A DNA stretch of 64,000 bases from Streptomyces sp. NRRL F-525 (GTDB lineage: Bacteria; Actinomycetota; Actinomycetes; Streptomycetales; Streptomycetaceae): NCBI RefSeq assembly GCF_000716605.1, contig NZ_JNXE01000002.1, forward strand, positions 62,001 through 126,000. The letters are read 5' to 3'. The notes under the pieces are model-generated. The model was not told the DNA's origin. It did no database searches and was given only the letters and a program-made list of their open reading frames with translations. Of the stretch, positions 49,397 to 59,121 are shown in pieces; position 1 is the first letter of the stretch, and each line of letters opens with the position of its first letter. A program made the translations under genes and the position numbers.

Positions 49397-50503
49397 TCAG
49401 AAGGTGAGCACGGGCTTGATCGCCTTGCCCGCACTCATGTCCCGCACCGCCTGGTCGATGTCCGCGAACGGATACGTGGTGATCAGACGGTGCAGCGGCA
49501 GCCGCCCCTCCTTGACCAGTCGCACCAGCGCCGGGATGAAGCTCTGCGTCTCGCTGTCGCCGAGGGTGATGCCGACGATGCGCTTCCCGGGGAGCAACCC
49601 GTTGACGTCCAGGGCGACTTCGCTGCCGAACGGCGGCGCCCCTACGACGACCAGCGTGCCCCGGGCGGCGAGCGCGTCGGCGCCCTGCCGGAGGACGCAC
49701 ACGTTGCCGGTCGTCTCGACGATGCCGTCGGCTCCCTGGCCGTCGGTCAGTACCGCGAGGGTCTCACCGAGGTCGGCCTCGCCCGCGTTGACGGTGTGGG
49801 TGGCGCCCAACTCCTTTGCCAGCGACAGGCGTTCACCGACCCGGTCGACGGCGATGATCCGGGTGGCCGGGGTGAGCGCGGCGGCCATCACCGCGGACAG
49901 GCCGACGGCTCCGGCGCCGAGTACCACGATCGTGTCGCCGAGCCGGGGCTCGAGGACGTTCCAGACGGCGCCAACTCCGGTCTGAACTCCGCACCCCAGT
50001 GGGGCGATCGACGCCAGCGGCACGTCCGGGTCGACCTTCACCAGGCTGCGCTCGTCGACCAACGCCCGCTCGGCGAACGAGGATTGGCCGAAGAAGTGTC
50101 CGCCGAGGGGCTCGCCGTCGCGGCTGATGGTGCTGCTGCCGTCGGCACGGCGACCGCCGATGAGGTTCAGCGGGAGCCAGGTCGCGCAGTAAGCGGGGTG
50201 GCCGCCCTGGCAGTTGCCGCAGTCGCCGCAGGACGTGAAGGACAGGACGACGTGGTCGCCGGGCGCGACCCCGGTGACGGCCGAGCCGACCTCCTCGACG
50301 ACACCGGCGCCCTCGTGACCGAGAACTCCCGGGAGCGGAAAGGGCAGTCCGCCGCTGGCGGCGCCAAGGTCCGTGTGACACAGGCCGGTTGCGACGACCC
50401 GGACGAGCGCCTCGTGCGGGCCCGGTTCGGCCAGTTCGACGACGGCGAGGGTGAAGGGTGCGCCGCCCGACTCGACGACGGCCGCGCGCGTGGTGGTGGA
50501 CAT
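49397..50503 (-). CDS. zinc-dependent alcohol dehydrogenase (XylB/benzyl alcohol type)
   Basis: 368 aa. Zinc ligands: Cys in ATGLCHTDLG, His and Glu in LGHEGAGVVEEVG, and the structural Cys cluster CGDCGNCQGGHPAYC. NAD binding: DTIVVLGAGAVGLSAVMAA. PLGCGVQTGVGAVWNVL is the signature of the aryl-alcohol/class III group. The enzyme oxidises an alcohol, perhaps aromatic, to an aldehyde that the upstream ALDH can oxidise. The ATG is 25 bases after the ALDH stop, so they form an operon. MarR-type control is likely, from the divergent regulator. Confidence 0.93.
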   Translation of the reverse strand: MSTTTRAAVVESGGAPFTLAVVELAEPGPHEALVRVVATGLCHTDLGAASGGLPFPLPGVLGHEGAGVVEEVGSAVTGVAPGDHVVLSFTSCGDCGNCQGGHPAYCATWLPLNLIGGRRADGSSTISRDGEPLGGHFFGQSSFAERALVDERSLVKVDPDVPLASIAPLGCGVQTGVGAVWNVLEPRLGDTIVVLGAGAVGLSAVMAAALTPATRIIAVDRVGERLSLAKELGATHTVNAGEADLGETLAVLTDGQGADGIVETTGNVCVLRQGADALAARGTLVVVGAPPFGSEVALDVNGLLPGKRIVGITLGDSETQSFIPALVRLVKEGRLPLHRLITTYPFADIDQAVRDMSAGKAIKPVLTF

Positions 50504-50528
50504 CGTACGAACTCCTAGGTGGGAGAGG

Positions 50529-51983
50529 TCAGTCGAGGGAGACGACGACGGACTTGGTCCGGGTGTACGCGGCGAGGCCCTCGGGGCCGTACTCGCGGCC
50601 GAAGCCGGAGTCCTTGACGCCGCCGAAGGGGACGTTGGGGTCGAGCATCGCCCAGTCGTTGATCCAGACGATGCCCGCCTGGAGCCGGTCGGCGATGCGG
50701 TGGGCGCGGGCGAGGTTGCCGGTCTGGATGCCCGAAGCCAGGCCGTAGGGCGTGGAGTTGGCGAGTTGGACGGCCTCGTCCTCGGTGTCGAAGGGCTGCA
50801 CGGTGAGCACCGGGCCGAAGATCTCCTCCTGGATCACCCGGGAGTCGTTGGCGAGGTCGGCGATGACGGTGGGCTTGTAGTAGTAGCCCCCGTCCAGGTC
50901 GAGCCGTTCGCCGCCGCAGACGATGCGGGCGCCCTCCTTGCGGGCGAGGTCGACGTACTCCTCGACCTTCCGCAGGTGCCGCTCCCCCGCCATCGGTCCT
51001 ACGACGGTCTCGGGCAGCCGGGGGTCGCCGAGCGGTACGCCGGGGACGGCGTCGGCGAGGATGTTGAGGAGGGTGCTGTAGACCGGGCGCGCGACCAGCA
51101 GGCGGGGGCCGCCCATGCAGAACTGGCCTGTGTTGAAGACGAATCCCTTGATGACCGCGCCGACGGCCTTCTCCAGGTCGGCGTCCTCGAAGACGAGGTG
51201 GGCCGCGTTGCCGCCGAGTTCCATGGTCACGGGCGTGAGGTTCTCGCCGGCGACGCTCGCGGCGTGTCGGCCGACGGCGGTGGAGCCGGTGAAGGCGATC
51301 TTGTCGACGCCGGCGTGCCGAAGGAGGGCCTCGCCGGCGACCGGGCCCGCGCCCGTGACGACGTTGACGACGCCGTCCGGGACGCCGGCCCGCTGGAGCA
51401 GGCGGGCCATGTAGAGGGCGCTGAGCGGAGTCTCGTCGGCGGGCTTGTGGACCACGGTGTTGCCGGCCGCGAGGGCGGGGGCGAGTTTCGAACCGGCCAG
51501 AATCAGCGGGAAGTTGAAGGGGGTGATCGCGGCCACCACGCCGAGCGGCTCGCGCTTGGTGTAGGCGAGCGCGTTGAGCGGGGTGTCGCGGGTCGCGCCG
51601 TCCAGGGAGAAGGCGAGGGCGGCGTAGTGCTCGTAGTCGTTGGCCGCGTTGGTCACGTCGACGGCGTGGCACAGGGTGATGGGTTTGCCTACGTCCAGGC
51701 TCTCCAACCGGGCCAGTTCGTCGGCGTTCTCGCGGATCAGCTCGGCGACGCGGTGCAGGATCCGGCCGCGTTCGCGGCCGCTGAGCCCGGACCAGTGGCC
51801 GTTGTCGAAGGCCTCGCGGGCGGCGCGGACGGCGGCGTCCACGTCGGCGGGGCCCGCCTCCGCGACCGTGGTGACGACCCGGCCCCGGGACGGGTCGACC
51901 ACCTCGGTGCGCGCTCCGTCGGCGGCCTCGCGCCACTGCCCGCCGACGAACAGGCGGCCGGGTTCGATCTCGAAGGCGGTCAT
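50529..51983 (-). CDS. aldehyde dehydrogenase, NAD(P)+
   Basis: 484 aa. The catalytic Cys is in FNTGQFCMGG (near residue 287), the general base Glu in VTMELGGNAAHLVF (near 252), and the NAD-binding FTGSTAVGRH segment near 230. It resembles benzaldehyde/vanillin dehydrogenases more than betaine aldehyde dehydrogenases. I chose ATG 51983 (GAGGAG five bases upstream); a GTG two codons earlier is in frame. It is divergent from the MarR gene, with two related palindromes in the 130-base gap, and precedes the ADH gene. Confidence 0.93.
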   Translation of the reverse strand: MTAFEIEPGRLFVGGQWREAADGARTEVVDPSRGRVVTTVAEAGPADVDAAVRAAREAFDNGHWSGLSGRERGRILHRVAELIRENADELARLESLDVGKPITLCHAVDVTNAANDYEHYAALAFSLDGATRDTPLNALAYTKREPLGVVAAITPFNFPLILAGSKLAPALAAGNTVVHKPADETPLSALYMARLLQRAGVPDGVVNVVTGAGPVAGEALLRHAGVDKIAFTGSTAVGRHAASVAGENLTPVTMELGGNAAHLVFEDADLEKAVGAVIKGFVFNTGQFCMGGPRLLVARPVYSTLLNILADAVPGVPLGDPRLPETVVGPMAGERHLRKVEEYVDLARKEGARIVCGGERLDLDGGYYYKPTVIADLANDSRVIQEEIFGPVLTVQPFDTEDEAVQLANSTPYGLASGIQTGNLARAHRIADRLQAGIVWINDWAMLDPNVPFGGVKDSGFGREYGPEGLAAYTRTKSVVVSLD

Positions 51984-51997
51984 CGCCACTCCTCAGC

Positions 51998-52022
51998 ATC
52001 GTTGCCAGGACTATCGTTGCCA
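51998..52022. repeat. direct repeat ATCGTTGCCA in the ALDH upstream region
   Basis: ATCGTTGCCA occurs at 51998-52007 and 52013-52022, 15 bases apart, just upstream of the ALDH SD. May be part of its control region. Confidence 0.5.
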
Positions 52023-52029
52023 AGATTTC

Positions 52030-52093
52030 AACCAACAGGATTCCTGTTGGTTTCCCCTCTGGTCCGCAGTCTCATTACAGACAGGTTTCCTGT
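52030..52093. promoter_or_regulatory. two related palindromic operators between the ALDH and MarR genes
   Basis: At 52030-52052 there is a palindrome with 11-base arms (AACCAACAGGA, centre T, TCCTGTTGGTT). At 52081-52093 is ACAGG-TTT-CCTGT. They share ACAGGWTTCCTGT, centres 46 bases apart. The second covers the -35 region of the MarR gene. This fits MarR repression of both divergent units. Confidence 0.8.
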
Positions 52094-52101
52094 CAATGCT
52101 C

Positions 52102-52107
52102 TAGGGT
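52102..52107 (+). promoter_or_regulatory. -10 element of the MarR gene, probably leaderless
   Basis: TAGGGT at 52102-52107 is six bases before the ATG at 52114, so transcription should start at or next to the A of ATG. No SD is visible. Confidence 0.55.
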
Positions 52108-52113
52108 GAATCC

Positions 52114-52563
52114 ATGGCTGAATCCCTGGTTGGCGCCCACGCGACAAAGGCACCCCCGTCCTTGCTGTACATGGTCAAGCAGGTGGAGCTGGTCGTGCGC
52201 TCACGCCTGGACGAGCTGGTCAGGCCGTACGGGATCACCGCACTCCAGTACACCGCGCTCACGGTCCTGGAGCGACACGACGGCCTGTCCGCGGCGCAGC
52301 TCGCCCGGGACTCCTTCGTCACCGCGCAGTCGATCGCCGATCTCGTGCGCTCACTGGAGGGGCGCGGGCTGATCCGCCGGGAGCGCAATCCGCGGAACCG
52401 CCGCGAGCTGCTGATCCTGCTGACCGGGGAGGGGCGCGCGCTGCTGACAGGGTGCGCCGGGCCGGTACGGGAGCTGGAGGATCGGATGGTCGCGCAGCTC
52501 ACGGCACATCAGAGCGAGCAGTTCCGGCAGGCACTGTCCAAGGCCTGGCACGCACTGTCGTGA
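52114..52563 (+). CDS. MarR-family regulator
   Basis: 149 aa winged helix. The recognition region is about residues 50-95 (YTALTVLERHDGLSAAQLARDSFVTAQSIADLVRSLEGRGLIRRERNPRNRRELLILL in outline), with the conserved D/E-x-R beta-wing RNPRNRRELL. The ATG is likely used without a leader. Two palindromes precede it, one overlapping the promoter. It is divergent from the ALDH-ADH operon and probably represses it until an aldehyde or aromatic ligand binds. Confidence 0.93.
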   Translation: MAESLVGAHATKAPPSLLYMVKQVELVVRSRLDELVRPYGITALQYTALTVLERHDGLSAAQLARDSFVTAQSIADLVRSLEGRGLIRRERNPRNRRELLILLTGEGRALLTGCAGPVRELEDRMVAQLTAHQSEQFRQALSKAWHALS

Positions 52564-52735
52564 GCCCGGGCGTGCGCCGGTCCGTGGCTGCCGCGCACAT
52601 CACAGAAAGCTCTGGCTAGATTCGAAGACATATGTCAATCGAACATGCTCAAATTCACTCCATCGAGGGTAACTTGCAGGGCGGGGAGCGCTTCTACGCT
52701 CAACCCCGCTTCACCGAGGGCCGGTTGGAGGCGAT

Positions 52736-53122
52736 GTGGACGTGCAGCAGGAACCCGCGCCGCTGACCCGGTATCTGCGGGTCCACCGGGACCGCGGGTT
52801 CACGGTCCTGGAGTTCCGCGGGGAGATCGACATCGCCTCGGCGACGGAGATCCTGCCGTATCTGGACCGGGTGACGGCGCGGCCCCGCGCGCGGATCGTG
52901 ATCGACCTGAGGCAGGTCGAGTTCTTCGACTGCTCGGGGCTGCGCCTGCTGTTCCGGGCCCGGCAGCGGGTGCTGGAGCGGGACGGGCGGCTGCATCTCG
53001 TCTGCACCCACCCGCTGACCCTGCGCATCCTGCGGGTCACCGGGCTGGGCCGACTGCTGCCGCCGCAGCCGACGCTGGACGCGGCCCTGGGACAGCCCGA
53101 GGCCACGTCCGGCACGTTATGA
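52736..53122 (+). CDS. STAS-domain anti-sigma factor antagonist
   Basis: 128 aa, one STAS domain (about 12-115). RYLRVHRDRGFTVLEFRGEIDIASATEILPYLD and ARIVIDLRQVEFFDCSGLRLLFRA match SpoIIAA/RsbV-type proteins; the phospho-acceptor Ser is in DCSGL (near residue 63). Dephosphorylated, it should bind an anti-sigma kinase and free a sigma factor. The GTG follows GGAGGCGAT. The SpoIIE-type phosphatase at 7754 is a possible partner, though far away. It converges with the EF-Tu gene, 35 bases apart. Confidence 0.92.
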   Translation: MDVQQEPAPLTRYLRVHRDRGFTVLEFRGEIDIASATEILPYLDRVTARPRARIVIDLRQVEFFDCSGLRLLFRARQRVLERDGRLHLVCTHPLTLRILRVTGLGRLLPPQPTLDAALGQPEATSGTL

Positions 53123-53157
53123 GCCGCGCCCTTACACGAACTCCCGCGCGGGCAGCG

Positions 53158-54351
<1,194 letters not shown>

Positions 54352-54406
54352 GGCGAGTCCTCCTGATCACCTCGGTGCTGCCGAGCGTTGCTCCGTCCCC
54401 TCCTGT

Positions 54407-55360
54407 CTATTCGTTCGGCGGCGCGTCGAACAGGGCGCTGACGGACTCGCCGTTGTGAATGCGGCGTACGGCCTCGGCGAGCGCCGGGGCGATGGACAGG
54501 ATGCGCAGCTTCTCGGTGCGCTCCTCCTCGGGCACCGGCACCGTGTTGGTGCACACGATCTCCAGCACGTCGGGCTGCTCCCCGATCCGCTTGAGCGCGC
54601 CCGCCGCGAACAGGCCGTGGGTGCAGGCGACCCGGATCGAGCGCGGCCCCAAGTCCCGCAGCCGGTCCAGGAGTTCGAGGACGGTGCTGCCCTTGGCGAT
54701 CTCGTCGTCCAGCACGATGACGTCCCGGTCGGCGATGTCACCGATCACGGAGCTGATGACGACCCGGTCGTCCGCGTACCGCTGCTTGGCGCCGGCGGCC
54801 ACCTGGGCGCCGATCAGTCGCGCGAACGCGGCGGCCTCCTTGGCGTTGCCGAGGTCCGGGGAGACCACGGTGGTGCGCGAGAGGTCGTACTGCCGGAAGT
54901 GCGCGGCCAGTTCGCGCAGCGCGTGCAGATGGTCGACCGGCACCGAGAAGAAGCCGTGCACCTGAGGCGAGTGCAGGGTCATGGCCAGGACGCGGCTCGC
55001 GCCCGCCGCCACCATCAGGTCGGCGACGAGCCGGCCGCCGAGCGAGATGCGCGGGGCGTCCTTCTTGTCGGAGCGGGCGTACGAGTAGTGCGGCATGACG
55101 ACGGTGATGCGTCCGGCGGAGGCACCGCGTGCCGCGTCGCACATCAACAGCAGCTCTACGAGGTTCTCCTGGACCGGCTTGACCAGGGGCTGGATCAGAA
55201 AGACGTCCCGTTCCCGGCAGTTGGCCTGGAGCTGTACCTCCAGGCAGTCGTTGGCGAACCGGCTGACCCGGGTGGGGCTGAGCGGAACATCGAGATGCGC
55301 GCAGACCTCCCTGGCCAACTCGGGATGGGCACTCCCGCTGAACACGGCGATGTCTCGCAC
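54407..55360 (-). CDS. prs: ribose-phosphate pyrophosphokinase (PRPP synthetase), paralogue
   Basis: 317 aa class I PRPP synthetase. The flexible loop is VVMPHYSYARSDKKDAPRIS, and the PRPP-binding loop is DVIVLDDEIAKGSTVLE (DD-E-x-A-K-G-S-T, with a typical D-D). The start FSGSAHPELAREVCAHLDVPL and SRFANDCLEVQL are characteristic. The main copy in Streptomyces lies elsewhere next to glmU, so this is likely a second one. It is divergent from the ribosomal-protection gene and upstream of tuf on the same strand (55 bases), so PRPP and EF-Tu supply could be co-regulated. Confidence 0.94.
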   Translation of the reverse strand: MRDIAVFSGSAHPELAREVCAHLDVPLSPTRVSRFANDCLEVQLQANCRERDVFLIQPLVKPVQENLVELLLMCDAARGASAGRITVVMPHYSYARSDKKDAPRISLGGRLVADLMVAAGASRVLAMTLHSPQVHGFFSVPVDHLHALRELAAHFRQYDLSRTTVVSPDLGNAKEAAAFARLIGAQVAAGAKQRYADDRVVISSVIGDIADRDVIVLDDEIAKGSTVLELLDRLRDLGPRSIRVACTHGLFAAGALKRIGEQPDVLEIVCTNTVPVPEEERTEKLRILSIAPALAEAVRRIHNGESVSALFDAPPNE

Positions 55361-55490
55361 GATCTGCTCCTCGCATGATCATTCCCGGCCGTGCCTCATG
55401 CTACTGACCCGCGAAAACGGCTTGCGTACCGCCCACTCCCGTGAGCCATGATGGCCGCGCCCGTACTCCCCCGCCTGTCAGGAGCCCCAG

Positions 55491-55604
55491 ATGCGCCGAC
55501 TCCTCGGAATCCACCAGCCTCCCCACTGGACGACGGTTCTCGAGGACTCGACCACGCATGCAGACCCTGAACATCGGAATTCTGGCCCACGTCGACGCCG
55601 GTAA
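55491..55604 (+). CDS. possible leader peptide before the ribosomal-protection gene
   Basis: 37 codons, ATG with GGAG six bases upstream (55481-55484). It begins MRRLLGIHQPPHWTTV and ends in an Arg-rich run, stopping at 55604, 46 bases past the resistance gene start and in another frame. Its SD is better placed than that of the resistance gene. Leader-peptide attenuation is known for tetM. Overlap and good SD make it plausible, but it may be chance. Confidence 0.4.
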   Translation: MRRLLGIHQPPHWTTVLEDSTTHADPEHRNSGPRRRR

Positions 55605-57417
55605 GACCAGCCTCACCGAGCGGCTGCTGTTCGACCACGGCGCGATCGACCGGCTCGGCAGCGTCGACGCGGGTGACACCCGTACGGACGACGGCGCGAT
55701 CGAGCGGCAGCGCGGGATCACCATCCGCTCGGCCGTCGCCGCGTTCACGGCCGGCGACACCCAGGTCAACCTGATCGACACCCCGGGCCACTCGGACTTC
55801 ATCGCGGAGGTCGAGCGCGCCCTGGAGGTGCTCGACGGCGCGGTCCTGCTCCTCTCCGCCGTGGAGGGCGTCCAGGCGCAGACCCGCGTCCTGATGCGGA
55901 CCCTGCGCCGGCTACGACTGCCCACGCTCGTCTTCGTCAACAAGATCGACCGCGCGGGCGCCCGCGCCGAGGACCTGGTCGCGGACATCCGCCGCAGGCT
56001 GACCCCGCACGTCGTCCCGCTGACGGACGTGACGGCCCTCGGCACACCCGCGGCCCGCGTACGGCCACGCCCACCCGCCGACCCGGACCTGGCCGAGGCG
56101 CTCGCCGACGTCGACCCGTCCGTCCTCGCGGCGGTCGTGGACGGTCCCCGCCCCACCCCGGACGACCTGCGCAAGTCCCTGGCCACCCACACCGCCGACG
56201 GCTCGATCCACCCGCTCCTGTTCGGCTCGGCCCTCGGCGGCCAGGGAATCCCCGAACTCGTCGACGGCCTCGTCCAGTTGATCCCACCCTCGGCCACCGG
56301 CTCAGGCACCGCGAGGGGCACGGTCTTCGCGGTACGCCCCGGCCCCGGCCGCGAACGGACCGCGTATCTGCGGCTCTACGACGGTGAGGTGGCCCCGCAG
56401 CAGCGGCTCACGTTCCGCCGCCATGGAGCCGACGGCCGGACCGTCGAGGTCTCCGGACGCGTGACGCGGCTTGAGGTCGTCGGCCGGTCCGGTCCGCTCA
56501 CCGCCGGGAACATCGGGGCGCTGACCGGCCCGAAGGACATCCGGGTCGGCGACCGGCTCGGCCAACTCACCGAGCGGGCACCGCAGTTCGCGCCGCCGAC
56601 GCTGGAGACGGTCGTACGGGCGCGGCGGCCCGAGCAGGCGGCGGCGCTGCGCTCGGCGCTGCTCGCGCTGGCCGACCAGGACCCGTTGCTGCACGCGCGG
56701 CCGGCCACCTCCGGGGCGACCGTGCTGCTCCTGTACGGGGAGGTCCAGAAGGAGGTCCTCGCGGCAACTCTGGTGCAGGACTTCGGAATCGAGGCCGATT
56801 TCGAGCCGAGCCGGGTGCGGTTCCTGGAGCGCCCGGCCGGGACCGGCGAGGCCTGCGACGAGTTCCCGTGGCACGACCACACCCACTACTGGGCGACGAT
56901 CGGGCTGCGCGTCGAACCGGCGGAGCGCGGTTCCGGCGGGCTCTTCGGCTACGAGACCGAACTCGGCGCGCTGCCAAGGGCGTTCCACCAGGCCATCGAG
57001 GACACGGTCCACGCGACCCTGCTCAGCGGCCTGCACGGCGCACCCGTGACGGACTACCGGGTCACCCTGATCCGCTCCGGGTACGCGGCCCCGCTCAGTA
57101 CGGCGGCGGACTTCCGCGGGCTCACCCCGATCGTGCTGCGCCGGGCGCTGGGGCTCGCGCGGACGCGGCTGTACGAGCCGTACGTCACCTTCGAGACGGA
57201 GGTCCCGCTGGACGCGCTCGCCCCGGTGACCGCTCATCTCGCTTCCTGCCGTGCCGAGTTCGCCGGGACGACGGGCGGTGTCGGCTCCTGGCTGATCACC
57301 GGCGAGTTGCCGGCCCGCCGCGTGCGGGACGTGGAACTGGCCCTGCCCGGGCTCACGCACGGGGAGGGAATGTGGTGGTCACGGCCCTCGGGAGACCGTG
57401 AACTACGACCGCGCTGA
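55558..57417 (+). CDS. TetM/OtrA-like ribosomal-protection GTPase
   Basis: 619 aa, EF-G-like translational GTPase. G1 AHVDAGKTS (residues 9-17), switch II DTPGHSDF (near 78), G4 NKID (near 131). Domains II to V follow in order. It begins directly with the GTPase domain, as in Tet(M), Tet(O), OtrA; EF-G proper is longer (about 700 aa) and has the G' insert. These proteins remove tetracycline-type drugs from the ribosome A site. ATG 55558 has only GAGGA 11 bases upstream. Whether it protects against tetracyclines or another translation inhibitor cannot be told. It is divergent from prs and tuf. Confidence 0.9.
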   Translation: MQTLNIGILAHVDAGKTSLTERLLFDHGAIDRLGSVDAGDTRTDDGAIERQRGITIRSAVAAFTAGDTQVNLIDTPGHSDFIAEVERALEVLDGAVLLLSAVEGVQAQTRVLMRTLRRLRLPTLVFVNKIDRAGARAEDLVADIRRRLTPHVVPLTDVTALGTPAARVRPRPPADPDLAEALADVDPSVLAAVVDGPRPTPDDLRKSLATHTADGSIHPLLFGSALGGQGIPELVDGLVQLIPPSATGSGTARGTVFAVRPGPGRERTAYLRLYDGEVAPQQRLTFRRHGADGRTVEVSGRVTRLEVVGRSGPLTAGNIGALTGPKDIRVGDRLGQLTERAPQFAPPTLETVVRARRPEQAAALRSALLALADQDPLLHARPATSGATVLLLYGEVQKEVLAATLVQDFGIEADFEPSRVRFLERPAGTGEACDEFPWHDHTHYWATIGLRVEPAERGSGGLFGYETELGALPRAFHQAIEDTVHATLLSGLHGAPVTDYRVTLIRSGYAAPLSTAADFRGLTPIVLRRALGLARTRLYEPYVTFETEVPLDALAPVTAHLASCRAEFAGTTGGVGSWLITGELPARRVRDVELALPGLTHGEGMWWSRPSGDRELRPR

Positions 57418-57662
57418 AGGGTGTTACCGGCCAGTGTCACAACACGGAACGGACCGTGCTCCGGAAAGGTCACGGGACGCATGGGGTGACGTGGCCGGGA
57501 AATGCTGTCTGCGGCCGGCCGGGACTCCCGGCGGGCCTGAACCGTGACTTTTCACCCCTGTGCGCCCTCCGTGCCCCCGTCAGATGGACCAATCGACCAA
57601 CAGGTCTGTCTGACAGGGCATTTGGGGGGCATGCGCATACCGAGGAAGGGAGGGCCGTCCCC

Positions 57663-58325
57663 ATGACGACTTCCATCAGCCGTATACCCCGGCGGATGCC
57701 GGGCTGGGCGAAGGTGCTCACCGCCGTCGTCGTTGTGATCGCCGTGCTGTTCGCCGGGCTCCGGCTGGCCGTGCTCCCGGGCCTGCGGGACATCTTCGGC
57801 ACCGAGACCCACGACAACTCGGGTCCGGCGCTGCTCAAGTCCATCCAGGACATGAGCCGTTACGACGCGGCCTCCGGCAACTTCCAGGTGGTCGTGGACC
57901 TGGAGAAGGACGCGAAGTTCCTGCCCGACGCGATCCGCGGCACCCGCACGCTGTACGTCGGCGCGGGCACCGTGGAGGGCTATGTCGACCTCGGCAAGCT
58001 CGGTAAGCAGGACGTGACGGTCAACGCCGACCGCACGACGGCCAGCATCAAGCTGCCGAAGGCGACGCTCGGCAAGCCGGCTCTCGACCCGGACCACTCC
58101 TACACGGTCTCCAAGCAGCGGGGCCTGCTGGACCGCCTGGGCGACATCTTCTCCGACAACCCCAACAGCGAGCAGGCCGTGCAGAAGCTCGCCTCCAAGC
58201 ACATCGCCGAGGCGGCGAAGACCAGCGGGCTGACCACGCGTGCCGAGACGAACACCACCAGCATGCTCAAGGGTCTCCTCGGTTCGCTCGGCTTCAAGAC
58301 CGTGAACATCTCCTACAGCGCCTGA
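57663..58325 (+). CDS. DUF4230 protein
   Basis: 220 aa. One helix at about 17-37 (KVLTAVVVVIAVLFAGLRLAV) with the bulk outside. The rest is DUF4230, beginning LLKSIQDMSRYDAASGNFQVVVDLEKDAKFLPDAIRG and ending TSMLKGLLGSLGFKTVNISYSA. The family is of unknown function and common in actinomycetes; it may be a periplasmic-side ligand binder. ATG 57663 has GAGGAAGGGAGGGCCGTCCCC upstream in part, with a strong AGGGAGG. VanZ follows after 40 bases. Confidence 0.87.
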   Translation: MTTSISRIPRRMPGWAKVLTAVVVVIAVLFAGLRLAVLPGLRDIFGTETHDNSGPALLKSIQDMSRYDAASGNFQVVVDLEKDAKFLPDAIRGTRTLYVGAGTVEGYVDLGKLGKQDVTVNADRTTASIKLPKATLGKPALDPDHSYTVSKQRGLLDRLGDIFSDNPNSEQAVQKLASKHIAEAAKTSGLTTRAETNTTSMLKGLLGSLGFKTVNISYSA

Positions 58326-58365
58326 CCGGGCGCTGCTGAACCATCGAAAGCTGGAGGCCCACCGC

Positions 58366-58968
58366 ATGGCCCGTACCGTCCCGCGCCTGCGCACCACCAA
58401 GAAGGCCAAGGCGGAGCCCGAGCCGCAGCCGGCCCGACCCGACCGCGGACGCCATCGAATGTCCCTGCCCGTGCGGCTGTTGGCGATGCTGATCGGGTTC
58501 GTCCTCATGGTGGGATTCGCCGTCGTACTGGCCAAGCTCACGCTGGAGCCGTCCCCCGCGTCCAAGGCCCTCGTGCACACCAATCTGCACCCGGGCCGCT
58601 CCCTGAAGGCCTATCTCGACCAGCCGGCCATGCGGGACGCGATCAAGCAGATCGGCGGGAACGTCGTCCTCGGCATCCCCTTCGGCGTGCTGGTGCCCGT
58701 GTTCGCGCCGCGGGCACGCGGCATCCTGAAGGTGCTGCTGCTGACGGCGACCGTCATGCTCCTGGTGGAGTTCGCGCAGGGCGCGCTGATCACCGGGCGG
58801 GCCTTCGACATCGACGACGTCATCCTCAACACCTCGGGCGCACTGATCGGTTGGGTCCTGCTGGGGCGCAGGCTGGGCCGGGCGGTGCACGCGCGGAAGC
58901 CCGTCGAGAAGGCGGCGAGGACACCAAAGGCATCGAAGGCGTCCAAAGCGCCGAAGGCCACGTCATGA
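58366..58968 (+). CDS. VanZ-family membrane protein
   Basis: 200 aa with about four helices. The VanZ core is about residues 75-170: GGNVVLGIPFGVLVPVFAPRARGI, then LLVEFAQGALITGRAFDIDDVILNTSGALIGW, the conserved E-x-x-Q and D-x-x-D-x-x-x-N motifs. The tail is Lys/Ala-rich (KASKASKAPKA). VanZ proteins are associated with resistance to teicoplanin and lipid-directed stress; no van genes adjoin, so it is a chromosomal homologue of unknown role. The ATG follows AAGCTGGAGGCCCACCGC, GGAGG. Likely in operon with the DUF4230 gene. Confidence 0.9.
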   Translation: MARTVPRLRTTKKAKAEPEPQPARPDRGRHRMSLPVRLLAMLIGFVLMVGFAVVLAKLTLEPSPASKALVHTNLHPGRSLKAYLDQPAMRDAIKQIGGNVVLGIPFGVLVPVFAPRARGILKVLLLTATVMLLVEFAQGALITGRAFDIDDVILNTSGALIGWVLLGRRLGRAVHARKPVEKAARTPKASKASKAPKATS

Positions 58969-58974
58969 CCTTGG

Positions 58975-59047
58975 ACTACCGGTCCGTAACATTCAACTAC
59001 TGGTCCGTACCAAGGTATTGACGCTCCCCTTATCTCATCCCTTAAAT
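58975..59047 (+). promoter_or_regulatory. tandem operator and promoter of the GH16 gene
   Basis: ACTACCGGTCCGTA (58975-58988) and ACTACTGGTCCGTA (58996-59009) repeat with one change, 21 bases apart (two helical turns). The second lies in ACTGGTCCGTACCAAG, which matches 11 of 16 positions of the DasR site. TTGACG (59018-59023), 18 bases and TTAAAT (59042-59047) form the promoter. Confidence 0.6.
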
Positions 59048-59121
59048 CAAGAGGCGACGCTTTCACCCCCCACCTCAGTCGGCGTGTCGGTCCCCACGTC
59101 CGCCGTACAGAAGGGAATGCC

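Noticed and set aside
52667..52672. GGGTAA upstream of the STAS gene, resembling a SigB-type -10
   Set aside because: No matching GNNT -35 at 14-16 bases upstream, so the evidence is too weak to call.
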